23,874 nt of DNA from CAYPIE01 sp964410665 (GCA_964410665.1 CAYPIE010000090.1:1-23874); one strand, 5' to 3'; shown: positions 1 through 9,179, numbered from the stretch's first letter. The notes: generated by a model from the letters alone, not told the origin. A program made the numbers and translations.

Positions 1-24
1 CTCATCACTTTACTCATCACTTTA
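1..24. repeat. 12-bp tandem direct repeat, two copies
   Basis: The 12-mer CTCATCACTTTA occurs twice in succession, at 1-12 and 13-24. The second copy supplies the stop codon of the minus-strand gene that ends at 22. The window starts at the first copy, so more copies may lie outside it. No function can be assigned. Confidence 0.6.
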
Positions 25-1422
25 CGACAACAATAGATTGGAACCTTGCTGACCAAGCAGAGAATCCGAGTCACCATCATCGGTGATCGTGGTCGTGTAC
101 AAAACGACGCGCGTCGCCGTAGAATCCGGGAACGTGACCGCGAAGCCCTCCATGGTCACCTGTCGCACGCGTTCTTCGAAGACCAAGTCCTTGTCGCCCC
201 AAACTAGGCCGAGCGAGGTCAGCACGCTCTGATTCAACAGCGTGTTGCTCTCGTAGAGAAAGCTCCCTCCGATCAAGAGATCGTCCCCGGGCCGGCCGCG
301 GAGGTCGTCCGAGCCGAAACCACCGATCAAGATGTCCCGGTTCTTAAGGCCACGCAGATAGTCATTGCCGGCTTGACCGGAGAGGACATTGACGCCTCGA
401 CCACCCCGGAGAAAGTCATCCCCCTCGCCACCAAAGAGGAGGGTCGGGAGGTGGGTATTCGCACTGACGACAACCTTGTCATGACCAGCCAAGGCATCGA
501 CCACAATTCGGTCGATGGGAGCAACTCGAAAGTCCTGCCGCCCCTTGGGCAGGAAGTCCGCCCGCACCCGAACCTTGCGTCCTCCAGCTAAAGTTCGAAT
601 ATAGATATGATCATCTTGCTGAGTGCCGGTGACCACCAGAAACCCGTCCTTGATCACAGCGTCACCCATCGGGGCAGGCGTCGAAGCCAAGACGTTGTCC
701 GCGTTGGGGGTGTTAAGCGCTTCCTCATCCTCGGGTGTGCCCGTTTCACCGGCGAAGCCTGCTTGGTCGAAGTCGTTGCGCGTCCAATCGCTCGGTTCGG
801 TCGTCGGCGTGCCAAGGTGTTCACCGGGAATGCGTGAAGCGCCGCCAACGACCGAAGGGTCACCGCCGAAGCCAGGAGCCAGAACCACCTGGGCATAGGT
901 CCAGTTGCCACCGGCATCGAATTTGTTGACGTTCTTGGTAAATTTTGTTTTCCACGTATCGAAGACCGCCACACGATCGACGATGCGACTCCAAGGCTTC
1001 CCATCCAGCGTGCCATCATTGTCGGTATCCAGGTCTTGACCAACGCTGCCGGTAAAACCCTCGACCAGCAGCAGGGTGACCGCACCATTTTCGTACTTGT
1101 TCGTCGAGAACGGTGTGGTGAAGAACCCATTGCCGTCGGTCGACCCAACCGGATCCGCGCTATCAATCGTGCCGGCGACGAACGGCCCGTCTCCATCGAT
1201 TTGCACAATGGTGAAGTGGGAGTAGTCGGTGTCCGAGCTGCCAAAGATCTCGACGAACTCCATGTCATCGGTCCCGGCATGGTTGAACACGAACTCGTTG
1301 ATCACCGGGTCGGCCGAGACGGTCGTCGGCGTGACCCGGTCTTCTAGTTTTCCAATGGTCAGCCGCTGGGTTGAACGTTGGCGTTCCGAACCCGGCCGAG
1401 GGACACAAAAGGGCTTCGACAT
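22..1422 (-). CDS. Secreted protein with lamin-tail-like domain and RTX-type repeats
   Basis: A 466-residue protein. The chosen ATG at 1422 follows a GGAGAG ribosome site seven bases upstream; a longer open frame upstream lacks support and would put 67 atypical residues before the leader. Residues 26-32 read LEDRVTP, a motif found near the N-terminus of many large secreted planctomycete proteins. Residues about 38-155 (INEFVFNHAG, EFVEIF) resemble a lamin-tail domain, and residues 131-141 form an Asp-rich DTDNDGTLDG loop. Residues about 330-387 carry glycine/aspartate nonapeptides such as GGEGDDFLRG and GRPGDDLLIGG, the calcium-binding beta-roll of RTX proteins; a degenerate copy lies near residue 450. 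It is probably exported and calcium-binding. No catalytic domain is visible, so adhesion or a surface structural role is only inference. It lies downstream of the TPR gene on the same strand, 205 bases away. Confidence 0.8.
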   Translation of the reverse strand: MSKPFCVPRPGSERQRSTQRLTIGKLEDRVTPTTVSADPVINEFVFNHAGTDDMEFVEIFGSSDTDYSHFTIVQIDGDGPFVAGTIDSADPVGSTDGNGFFTTPFSTNKYENGAVTLLLVEGFTGSVGQDLDTDNDGTLDGKPWSRIVDRVAVFDTWKTKFTKNVNKFDAGGNWTYAQVVLAPGFGGDPSVVGGASRIPGEHLGTPTTEPSDWTRNDFDQAGFAGETGTPEDEEALNTPNADNVLASTPAPMGDAVIKDGFLVVTGTQQDDHIYIRTLAGGRKVRVRADFLPKGRQDFRVAPIDRIVVDALAGHDKVVVSANTHLPTLLFGGEGDDFLRGGRGVNVLSGQAGNDYLRGLKNRDILIGGFGSDDLRGRPGDDLLIGGSFLYESNTLLNQSVLTSLGLVWGDKDLVFEERVRQVTMEGFAVTFPDSTATRVVLYTTTITDDGDSDSLLGQQGSNLLLS

Positions 1423-1506
1423 CCTGACGCTCTCCGCACAGTCACATCGAATGATTCGACGGACTCCATCTTTCACGGGAGATCCTGACGCTGCAAAATA
1501 TTGATG

Positions 1507-1541
1507 GGGATATGATAACGACGCCCTTGTCAAGGACAAGG
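1507..1541 (-). promoter_or_regulatory. Candidate promoter with overlapping palindrome
   Basis: A perfect palindrome CCTTGTC-AAG-GACAAGG spans 1525-1541 in the gap between the two minus-strand genes. Reading the minus strand, a consensus -35 hexamer TTGACA (1533-1528) lies inside it, and a weak -10-like TATCCC (1512-1507) follows after a 15-base spacer. The dyad could be an operator for the RTX-type gene whose start is at 1422. It could also be the stem of a terminator for the TPR gene, but no T-run follows. The spacer is short and the -10 poor, so this is tentative. Confidence 0.35.
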
Positions 1542-1627
1542 AGCGAGTTATGAAAAATTGTGGAAATGGTGGGCTATGGATCACGGTTCGAGGGTCTGCC
1601 ATCCTCTCAAATTCGCTCCCCAACCGC

Positions 1628-3973
1628 TTAGTCCTCGCGGCCCTCTTCCGTCATTATTTTCATCAGCGTGAGCAGACGAAACGGGTCGGGGCTCTTGATT
1701 TCCAGCTCTTCGAAGCGTTCGTTGATCTGGGCCAACAGGGCCTCCATTTCCGGGCTGCGCGGCTGTTGCTGCGCCTTGTTCTGTGCCGCCTTGAGGGCGC
1801 GCTCGATGTGGTAGCGACTCCGCCGGGTGTGGTTGAGGAATCGCACTGCCTGGTAGTAAGGGAAGTGGGGGTTGGCTGGGAACTTCTTCTCCCCCAGGTT
1901 GATGCAGTCGCGGGCAAGGTTTAACCAGCGGAGCTCCAGGGCCAGGCTACACACCCAGACCAAGGCATGCTCATCGAGGTTCTTCTTGTTCTTCAGGAGC
2001 TTGTTCAGGCTGACGCGCAGCTTTTGTTCGTGCGATTTGGCACCGCGATACACAGCGGCCTCCTGGCGATAACCGGCAAATGCCGCTAACAGCGGCACGA
2101 TCTCCGCCCAGGTGAGGCTGGCCGCGGTGGTCTCCTTGTAGGACTGGTCGATGCTGCCGCGCACTCCGCGCGGCAGGTTCATCTGGTTGGCCTCGACCAT
2201 CAGCCGATAGTTGGCCTCGTGCCGTCGCTCGGGGGCCTCCAGCGCTTGCTCGCGCAGCTGGGTGAAGGTCTCCGAATCCCCTTCCTTCAGTGCCAGCACG
2301 GCCCGACAACAGAGCAACAGCCGCCGATCCGTGTCACCCGGCAACAATGGGGTGGCGGCCTCCAAGGTCTGACGTGCCGTGTCGAATGCCTTCTGGACCG
2401 CCTGACTGCGTGCCTGGGCCACCAAGGTCCGCCCGAGCCGTTGCCTTAACGCCTGATCAAATGGATTGATCCGTTCCGCACGCTGGAGCAAGTCGACGGC
2501 CTGGTCGAGTTCGCCCAGCCGCTGATGATACACAGCCAGTTGTGAGATCAGCATCAGGTGATCGGGAAATCGCTGAGTCAAGTCGACAACATACGGACCG
2601 ATCGGTGCGAGGTCGTCCGCGTTCAGACAGTGGCGGACAAACGCGACCGCCGGCTCGACCCAATCGGGAGCCAGTTCCATGGCGGTGCGAAAGCAGGTAC
2701 GCGCATCCGGGCTCAACGGTGGCGGCCGGAATGTTTCATTCCACCAACTGGTGAAACTCTCTTCTTGCTCCGACTCCTCTGGCTCACAAGTGACAGCATT
2801 CTCCCCCATCCGTAGCCAAATCATGGCCCGGGCCAGTTTGCCTTGCTCTTCCGGCCAACGGTCGAGATGGCTGGCAATAAAACGCTCATACTGCTGCCAG
2901 CGTTCGTGCGCTTGCTCGAATTGCTCGGTACCTTCCAGGATCACCGCTTCTAACCGAGCAAACTGGGGATCCTCCGGCAATGGGCCGAACACCCGGGTGA
3001 AGCGGCGGAGATCCTCCGGCCGTCCGCGTTGCCCGATCGTCCAGTACATCACCTGGGCCAACCGTTGAATCTCTGCGGGGTACGACTCGCGAAACTGCGA
3101 CACAAGTCGGGCACATTTGGCAAAGGCTGGCTGGAGCGTGTCGCGCTGTTGAATGGCCGTCTCCACGCGTTGAAGCCCTTGAATCAACTCGAAATTCGGC
3201 TGCAGTCGGCGGGCCAGACGCTGTCGCGACGCATTCCCACTGGTCGGGTTGCTCGCCGCACCCTCCTCCTCCGACGGATGGATGAGCTGGACCAGCCGAT
3301 AGGGCAGACGATTCGGCTGCAGCCGTTGAAAATGCTCCGTCGCCCAGGCAGGCTCGCCCGACGCCCGCGCCGTCAAGCCGCGGAGCAATAACCGCCAGTC
3401 GGCAAAGAGTGAGCGTGCCGGGATTTCCCGGAGAGCTTCCTTGACCGCGTCATCGCGGCCAGCCTGGTAGTGCTCAAAGGCTTGCCGGACCCGGGCAAAA
3501 TCCGGCTGTAACGCGGCGGGAAGCCGCTCCGGTTCGGGCCGCGTTTGGACCAGCAGTTGATCCACCAGTGTGCCCATCACCTCCGACCAGACCGCCTCAT
3601 CGCCAAGGCGATCTACCAGCTCGATCGCCCCGGAAACGTTGCCGAGCTGAGCATGCCACAAAGCCAGCTCACGAAGCCAACCAGGTTCCTCTCTCTCCAG
3701 GCGGGCAGCCGCATTCAGCGTCACCATCCCCTCACGAACTTGGTGTTTGCGAACCAGTTCGGCAATCTGGCGGCGATACGCTTCGCGCACCAGGTTTTGC
3801 GCGGCTTCGCTGCGATCCTCCTCGAGCAGCTGCTGCCCCAGATGAATCGCTTCGAAGAACCGCTGGGCTGCAAGCGCCCTCTCAATCCGCTCGGGTAGTG
3901 TGGATCCTTCAGCAGAAGACTGGGATTGCTGTCGAGCCACGCGAGGTCTCCCTGCCAAAAAACGGACCAGCAA
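1628..3973 (-). CDS. Large tetratricopeptide-repeat protein
   Basis: A 781-residue, helix-rich protein with no signal peptide or membrane segment, so it is probably cytoplasmic. TPR-like units are recognisable in several stretches, for example the LERAEEPGWLRELALWHAQLGN-like region near residue 95-110 (actual text includes ELALWHAQLGNVSGAIELVD) and residues near 470-510 (AVYHQRLGELDQAVDLLQRA). Such repeats usually mediate protein-protein contacts. The start is TTG at 3973, because GGAGGAG lies eight bases upstream and no in-frame ATG occurs in the first hundred residues; GTG at codon 12 is the alternative. It is divergent from the DUF1549 gene across a 160-base gap that contains a hairpin. 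Specific partners and function are not recognisable. Confidence 0.8.
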   Translation of the reverse strand: MLVRFLAGRPRVARQQSQSSAEGSTLPERIERALAAQRFFEAIHLGQQLLEEDRSEAAQNLVREAYRRQIAELVRKHQVREGMVTLNAAARLEREEPGWLRELALWHAQLGNVSGAIELVDRLGDEAVWSEVMGTLVDQLLVQTRPEPERLPAALQPDFARVRQAFEHYQAGRDDAVKEALREIPARSLFADWRLLLRGLTARASGEPAWATEHFQRLQPNRLPYRLVQLIHPSEEEGAASNPTSGNASRQRLARRLQPNFELIQGLQRVETAIQQRDTLQPAFAKCARLVSQFRESYPAEIQRLAQVMYWTIGQRGRPEDLRRFTRVFGPLPEDPQFARLEAVILEGTEQFEQAHERWQQYERFIASHLDRWPEEQGKLARAMIWLRMGENAVTCEPEESEQEESFTSWWNETFRPPPLSPDARTCFRTAMELAPDWVEPAVAFVRHCLNADDLAPIGPYVVDLTQRFPDHLMLISQLAVYHQRLGELDQAVDLLQRAERINPFDQALRQRLGRTLVAQARSQAVQKAFDTARQTLEAATPLLPGDTDRRLLLCCRAVLALKEGDSETFTQLREQALEAPERRHEANYRLMVEANQMNLPRGVRGSIDQSYKETTAASLTWAEIVPLLAAFAGYRQEAAVYRGAKSHEQKLRVSLNKLLKNKKNLDEHALVWVCSLALELRWLNLARDCINLGEKKFPANPHFPYYQAVRFLNHTRRSRYHIERALKAAQNKAQQQPRSPEMEALLAQINERFEELEIKSPDPFRLLTLMKIMTEEGRED

Positions 3974-4029
3974 CTCTGAACTCCTCCGGATCAGCCTAAC
4001 AGCCCGAACCGGACGGGTGAATACGCGAA

Positions 4030-4057
4030 CGCTTCCCTAGTCAGATCAAGGGAAGCG
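4030..4057. promoter_or_regulatory. 9-bp perfect inverted repeat between divergent genes
   Basis: CGCTTCCCT (4030-4038) and AGGGAAGCG (4049-4057) form a perfect 9-bp stem around a 10-base loop, in the gap between the TPR gene (minus) and the DUF1549 gene (plus). No T-run follows directly on either strand, so it is more likely a regulator site or leader hairpin than a terminator. No matching promoter hexamers could be assigned with confidence. Confidence 0.4.
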
Positions 4058-4133
4058 AGTTAAACTATTTTCATTCCCTCGTCGTCGATGAGGTCGCTCA
4101 ATCGTTGTTGGATGTCCTCCCGAGGAACGCATT

Positions 4134-5759
4134 ATGATCCGATTCGATTCCCTAGGAGTGGCGGTCGGCTGCCTCCTCGCGGGGCTGACGGCTTCGACGG
4201 ATCTCCTGGCCCAGAGCAAACCCATCACTGCTTCCGATCTCAACCAATCGCTCACGCAACTCGATCAGGAGGCCGCGCTCAAGCGAATTGTGGGCACGAT
4301 CAATGCCCGCCTGCGTGCGGATTGGAGCGAACGCGGCCTCGAGCCAGCTCCCGCTGCCAGCGATAGCGCGTTTGTCCGTAGGGTCTATCTAGATCTGATC
4401 GGCCGCATCCCACGGGCGAGCGAAGTCCGCGATTTTCTTGAGGACACCCACCCAGCCAAGCGTGCTCGGCTGGTCGATCGCTTGATCCGCACACCCAGCT
4501 TTGCCAACCACTTCGCCTCGATCACCCGCCGCGACTGGCTGCCCCAGACCGATGAGGATGCGCAAACCTTCTTCCTCGGGGTCAATATGGAACGGTGGCT
4601 CCGTGACCGCTTGCGTGAGGACACCCCTTATGACCAGTTGGTCCGACAAATTTTAACCTTGCCGCCGCTGGGTCCACGTCGCAACCGTGACCGCGACCTC
4701 CCCTATGATTTTTATCAGGCCAACAACTCCAAGCCCGAGGAGATTGCCGCCACGGTGACCCGGGCTTTTATGGGCATCAAGCTCGAGTGCGCGCAATGCC
4801 ATGACCACCCCTTCGCCGAGTATACCCAGGACCAGTTTTGGGAATTCGCCGCCTTCTTTGTCGATATGCAAGCGGGTCTCCCCCGGCCCCGCAGTAAATC
4901 GGTCAACGACTATGCCTTTTTCCGCGAAATCCGCGTGCCGGAGACCACCCGCATGGTCTCGGCCCGGCTGTTCGATGGGACCAACCCGCGGTGGCAAGAT
5001 GGGACCATGCCACGCGAATTGTTCGCCGATTGGTTGATCCACCCGGACAATCCGTTTTTCGCCCGCAACGCCGCCAACCGGCTTTGGGCACACTTCTTCG
5101 GCTACGGGATCATCGATCCGGTCGATGAACCGAGCCCAGACAACCCGCCGAGCCATCCCGAAATACTGGACGCCCTGGCCCAAGGGTTGATCGCTGCCGA
5201 CTACGACCTGAAATTCCTCATTCGCGCCATTACCCGCAGCGAAGCGTATCAGCGGTCCAGCCACCTGACGGAGTCGGCCCAACAAGACTGGCAACGCTTT
5301 GCCCGCATGAACGTCAAGGGACTCAGCGACGATCAGCTCTTCGACAGCCTGGTCGTGGCCACGGGTTTTCGCGATCCAAACCCCGAAGCCGATAATTTCT
5401 ATGCCCAGGGCACCCGACAACGTTTTCGGGTTCGCTTTGGCTCCGCAGAACGTCCCACCGCGATGCAGACTTCCATCCTGCAGGCGTTGATGCTCATGAA
5501 TGGTGACTTTGTCACTGCCCAGACCAGTCTGGAGCGCAGCCAGAATCTGACCGCCATTGCCGAAATGCCACTGGCCAGCAATGCTGAGAAAATCGACGCC
5601 CTGTTCCTGAACACACTTAGCCGGATGCCCACCTCAGCCGAACGATCGCGTTTCCTGGGTTATGTGGAAGCCGGTGGACCTTCGGGTGATACCAAGAAAG
5701 CCCTGGCCGATGTCTTCTGGGTGCTGCTCAATAGCACCGAATTTCTGACCAATCATTAA
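4134..5759 (+). CDS. DUF1549/DUF1553 domain exported protein
   Basis: A 541-residue protein with an N-terminal secretion signal ending near residue 26 (GLTASTDLLAQ). The ATG at 4134 is preceded by GAGGAA at a suitable distance. Residues about 45-245 match the DUF1549 (PSCyt2) family, including VRRVYLDLIGRIP at about 81-93 and the C219-A-Q-C222-H223-D-H225 motif, which resembles a c-type haem attachment site. Residues about 290-530 match DUF1553 (PSD1), with ELFADWLIHPDNPFFARNAA. Many family members are longer and carry an extra N-terminal cytochrome-like PSCyt1 domain; this one lacks it. In Planctomycetes these genes commonly sit beside a DUF1501 gene, as here (133 bases downstream). The biochemical role is unknown; haem binding is an inference from CxxCH alone. 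Confidence 0.9.
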   Translation: MIRFDSLGVAVGCLLAGLTASTDLLAQSKPITASDLNQSLTQLDQEAALKRIVGTINARLRADWSERGLEPAPAASDSAFVRRVYLDLIGRIPRASEVRDFLEDTHPAKRARLVDRLIRTPSFANHFASITRRDWLPQTDEDAQTFFLGVNMERWLRDRLREDTPYDQLVRQILTLPPLGPRRNRDRDLPYDFYQANNSKPEEIAATVTRAFMGIKLECAQCHDHPFAEYTQDQFWEFAAFFVDMQAGLPRPRSKSVNDYAFFREIRVPETTRMVSARLFDGTNPRWQDGTMPRELFADWLIHPDNPFFARNAANRLWAHFFGYGIIDPVDEPSPDNPPSHPEILDALAQGLIAADYDLKFLIRAITRSEAYQRSSHLTESAQQDWQRFARMNVKGLSDDQLFDSLVVATGFRDPNPEADNFYAQGTRQRFRVRFGSAERPTAMQTSILQALMLMNGDFVTAQTSLERSQNLTAIAEMPLASNAEKIDALFLNTLSRMPTSAERSRFLGYVEAGGPSGDTKKALADVFWVLLNSTEFLTNH

Positions 5760-5892
5760 GGCCTCCCAGGTGGTTCACAGCGCGGCGGACGGGAATGCTG
5801 CCACGCTGCGATCGCCCTCTGACCGCCATCTCTCCCCGATCTAGATCGTCTTTCCCTGGTCTGAATCGCCGCCAAATCAAGGAGTGTTCCTC

Positions 5893-7239
5893 ATGCCGAA
5901 CTTCCAACCAATGTTGACACGTCGCGACTGGTTCCGCCTGGGCAGCGCAGGGCTCATGGGCCTGCCACTCTCGGGCTGGATGGAGCAACTTGCCGCCGCT
6001 ACCGCACGAGAAGGCACGCGTCAGAAAGCTTGCATCCTTCTGTGGATGGCCGGCGGCCCATCGCAGACGGACACCTTTGATCTCAAGCCAGGGCACGACA
6101 ACGGCGGCCCCTTCAAGCCGATCGACACCGCGGTCCCCGGCATTCGGATTAGTGAACACCTGCCCAAGATTGCCAGCCACGCTCAAGACCTGGTGCTGGT
6201 TCGCTCCATGACCACCCGCGAAGGCGATCACGGGCGGGCGACCTATTTAATGCGCACCGGGAACCTGCCCATGGGGGCCATCCAGTACCCCACCCTGGGA
6301 TCGTTACTGTCCAAGGAGATTGGCAACCCCGAGGCCGAGTTGCCGAATTTTGTCAGTATCTCTCCGTTCCGGGTGTTCAACCGGGCCGCCCTGTTGCCGG
6401 GCTTTCTCGGCCCCAAGTACGCCCCGCTGATCGTGGGCGAGAATCGTGGCTTCGGCAACAACCCCAATGAACAGACCGACGAGATGCTCAAGGTCCAAGA
6501 TCTCGAAGCCCCCAAGCAGATTCCCAGCGAGCATGCGCTTGCCCGCCTCGATCTGCTGCAGAAGATGCAACACGAGTTCGCCCAGTCCCACCCTGGACTC
6601 CTCGCGGAGAGCCATCGGCTGGCTTATCGCCGCGCGGTCAAACTGATGCGCTCGGCCGGAGCCAAAGCCTTCGACCTCAGCGAAGAGCCCGACAAGCTGC
6701 GGGACGCCTACGGCCGCAACCTGTTCGGCCAGGGCTGCCTGCTGGCCCGACGTCTCGTCGAGCGTGGCGTTTCCTTCATCGAGGTGACACTCAACGGCGT
6801 GCCCGGCGCTGGGGCCGGCTGGGACACGCATGGCAACAACTTCGACCAAGTCAAAACGCTGAGCAACATCCTCGACCCGGCCTGGGGAACGCTGATGACC
6901 GACCTCAAGGAACGCGGCTTGCTCGAGACCACCACCATCGTCTGGATGGGCGAGTTCGGCCGCACCCCCCGCATCAATGGGAACAATGGCCGCGACCATT
7001 TTCCCAATGCCTGGAGCGCTGTCCTGGGCGGCGGCGGCATCCGCGGCGGCCAGGTCGTCGGCAAGACCAGCAAAGACGGTCAAGAAGTCCGCGAACGGCC
7101 CGTCCAAGTCAGCGATTTTCTGGCCACCATCTGTTTGGCTCTGGGCATCGACTATCTGAAGACCAATGACTCGAACATCGGCCGTCCCATCCGCATTGTC
7201 GACAAGCAAGCCAAGCCGATCGAGGGGGTGCTGGCATGA
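5893..7239 (+). CDS. DUF1501 family exported protein
   Basis: A 448-residue protein. ATG at 5893 is preferred because AAGGAG (5879-5884) lies eight bases upstream; the GTG nine bases earlier overlaps that site. The N-terminus reads LTRRDWFRLGSAGLMGLPL, a Tat-like twin-arginine leader with a hydrophobic stretch, so folded export is likely. Family motifs are GGPSQTDTFDLKPG near residue 52, DHGRATYLMRTG, WDTHGNNF and EFGRTPRINGNNGRDHFPN, consistent with DUF1501, which is related to the alkaline phosphatase/sulfatase superfamily. It follows the DUF1549/DUF1553 gene and shares an ATGA overlap with the EF-hand gene, so the three are probably co-transcribed. The substrate is unknown, and metal-dependent hydrolase activity is only inferred from the superfamily. 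Confidence 0.92.
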   Translation: MPNFQPMLTRRDWFRLGSAGLMGLPLSGWMEQLAAATAREGTRQKACILLWMAGGPSQTDTFDLKPGHDNGGPFKPIDTAVPGIRISEHLPKIASHAQDLVLVRSMTTREGDHGRATYLMRTGNLPMGAIQYPTLGSLLSKEIGNPEAELPNFVSISPFRVFNRAALLPGFLGPKYAPLIVGENRGFGNNPNEQTDEMLKVQDLEAPKQIPSEHALARLDLLQKMQHEFAQSHPGLLAESHRLAYRRAVKLMRSAGAKAFDLSEEPDKLRDAYGRNLFGQGCLLARRLVERGVSFIEVTLNGVPGAGAGWDTHGNNFDQVKTLSNILDPAWGTLMTDLKERGLLETTTIVWMGEFGRTPRINGNNGRDHFPNAWSAVLGGGGIRGGQVVGKTSKDGQEVRERPVQVSDFLATICLALGIDYLKTNDSNIGRPIRIVDKQAKPIEGVLA

Positions 7240-9059
7240 TGAATCTGAGTCTGATCGGCTGGCTGCTTCTGACCAGCCTGGTGGGCACCCCGGCGTTCGA
7301 GCGGGATCGACATCCTAGTCGCCCCCGCGGTGGCGTGAGCGGGATGCTGCCCGAGCACTTTGCCGGTGGGTTGGAACGCCAGTTGGATCCCTTTGTCCTG
7401 CCCAAGCAGGATCTTGGGGTCGTCCACACCTATGATGTCCTGTTCCTCGCCGATGCCCGGCCTGTCAAAATCCGCCTGCACATCGATCGTCTGCAATCCA
7501 GCATCGAACAAGTCTGGCAGAAGCGGATTCGCCAGTGGTTTGATTACTTTGACCGCGACCACAGCGGCCACCTCAACGCCCACGAACTCCGCTTCGTCTA
7601 TTCCGCCCGGGGCGTCGATCAGCTGTTGCAGGGTCAGTTCTATTATCGCGCGGCCATCGAATCGGTCCCACTGGCCGAGCTCGACCGCGATCAAGACCGG
7701 CGGGTCTCCTTTGCCGAACTGATCGCCTACTATGCCCCCGCGGCCCAGCACCTGGTTCGCATCCGACCGGGATTGCCAAGTGGGCAGAATGCCGACCAAA
7801 TCACCGAGGCCATGTTTGCCCTACTCGACAGCAATCAGGACGAAAAGTTGGCTGCCGAGGAACTCAACCGGACCCAAACCCTGCTGGCCGACCGTGATGC
7901 CGATGACAACGAGATCCTGACCGTCCGTGAGCTGACCGATCAGGCCGCTCGACGCACGAATGCCATGATGGCCACACCGGGGATGATGGGCCGCACAACC
8001 CCTGAAAACGAACCCGAGCGTCCACGCGAGTCTCTGCTCGAGGTCGCCCCCGCCAAAGCACTGCCCAAGGAATTGACGCAAACCCTGCTGCAGAAGTACG
8101 ACCAGAACCAGGATGCCCAGTTAGATCCGAACGAATTCGCCCTGCCGTCATCGGTGTTTCGACACTTCGATCGCGATCACAGTCAGCGCTTGTGTGTCGA
8201 GGAATTGGCTGACTGGCGCCAGACGGGCGTGGATGTGTGTGTCGAGCTTCGCTTGGGCGATGCGAGCACACCCCCTCTGATCAGGTGCACGACGCCCCCA
8301 TCCGACCTGGCCCGTGGGCCGATTCCACTGACGCTGCAGCCGCTCGATGACATGCTGACCGTCCACCTCGCCGGACAGAGCGTCGCGTTCCACGTGGGCT
8401 ACGAGCGAAGCGTGGATGGGCAGTCGAAACCACTCGCTGCAAACCTCGGTCGCCGCTATGCCGGAATCTTCGGCATGGCCGATAGCAACCACGACAAACA
8501 ACTCACCGATGCGGAGATCGCTGGGCCACAATTCCAATTTCTGCGCATCGTTTTTGACGGAGCGGATCATGATGCCAACGGCCGCTTAAGCCAGCAAGAA
8601 TTCCAGCAATACTTCCGCGTGCACCAGCAGATCAGCGAACTGCCCTTGGCCTTGACCTTTGCCACCCAGAAGCCGAGCTTGTTTGATCTGCTCGACCGAA
8701 ACGGTGATGCCCGACTCGGTCTCCGCGAGCTACGAACCTTGAGCAGTCGTGTCCGCACCCTGACCCCGGATGGTGGACCGCTGACCCGAGCGGCTATTCG
8801 ACCTCGTGGCCTGGTCGAGCTCGGTTCGGCGCGTGGCGAGGTTCCGGCCAGCGTTGGCGGCCCGTTCGACCCCCGAACTCCCGATGCTCCAAAGGAGCAG
8901 ACCCAAGGCCCGGTCTGGTTCCGCAAGCTAGACCGCAATGCCGACGGCGATGTGTCGCCGCGTGAGTGGTTGATGTCCCGTCCCCTGTTCAACCGCATCG
9001 ATGCCGACGGCGATGGGCTGATTAGCCTCAAGGAGGCAGAGGCCGTCGGTTCCCCGTGA
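7236..9059 (+). CDS. Exported protein with eleven EF-hand loops
   Basis: A 607-residue protein with a hydrophobic leader (residues 1-20) and no later membrane segment. Eleven canonical 12-residue calcium loops, each ending in Glu, start at residues 106, 150, 198, 221, 289, 312, 416, 444, 487, 566 and 589, for example DRDHSGHLNAHE and DADGDGLISLKE. Several lack the usual Gly at loop position 6 (for example DRDQDRRVSFAE), which may lower affinity. A beta-rich stretch at about 332-405 has no EF-hand. Its ATGA overlap with the DUF1501 gene implies translational coupling. Two adjacent ATGs are possible starts (7236 or 7239), which changes only one residue. It is likely a calcium-binding partner or regulator of the DUF1549/DUF1501 proteins, which is inference. 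Confidence 0.88.
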   Translation: MMNLSLIGWLLLTSLVGTPAFERDRHPSRPRGGVSGMLPEHFAGGLERQLDPFVLPKQDLGVVHTYDVLFLADARPVKIRLHIDRLQSSIEQVWQKRIRQWFDYFDRDHSGHLNAHELRFVYSARGVDQLLQGQFYYRAAIESVPLAELDRDQDRRVSFAELIAYYAPAAQHLVRIRPGLPSGQNADQITEAMFALLDSNQDEKLAAEELNRTQTLLADRDADDNEILTVRELTDQAARRTNAMMATPGMMGRTTPENEPERPRESLLEVAPAKALPKELTQTLLQKYDQNQDAQLDPNEFALPSSVFRHFDRDHSQRLCVEELADWRQTGVDVCVELRLGDASTPPLIRCTTPPSDLARGPIPLTLQPLDDMLTVHLAGQSVAFHVGYERSVDGQSKPLAANLGRRYAGIFGMADSNHDKQLTDAEIAGPQFQFLRIVFDGADHDANGRLSQQEFQQYFRVHQQISELPLALTFATQKPSLFDLLDRNGDARLGLRELRTLSSRVRTLTPDGGPLTRAAIRPRGLVELGSARGEVPASVGGPFDPRTPDAPKEQTQGPVWFRKLDRNADGDVSPREWLMSRPLFNRIDADGDGLISLKEAEAVGSP

Positions 9060-9135
9060 TCGCAGCGGTTGTGGCGCGCATGCGATGCTGCATCCTGGTC
9101 TCGGCTCTCGACTTCTATCAATTCTGGTGCGAGTC

Positions 9136-9179
9136 CCGGCCGATTGTGCCTTTTGCATGGACCAATCGACCGGTTTTTT
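9136..9179 (+). terminator. Intrinsic terminator after the EF-hand gene
   Basis: An 11-bp stem with one mismatch (CCGGCCGATTG at 9136-9146 with CAATCGACCGG at 9163-9173) closes a 16-base loop and is followed directly by six T residues (9174-9179). It sits 77 bases after the EF-hand stop and before the TerB-like gene, so it separates the exported cluster from that gene. Confidence 0.8.

Noticed and set aside
5728..6231. 167-residue minus-strand open frame opposite the DUF1549 and DUF1501 genes
   Set aside because: It lies antisense to two well-supported genes and is a by-product of their codon pattern in GC-rich DNA.
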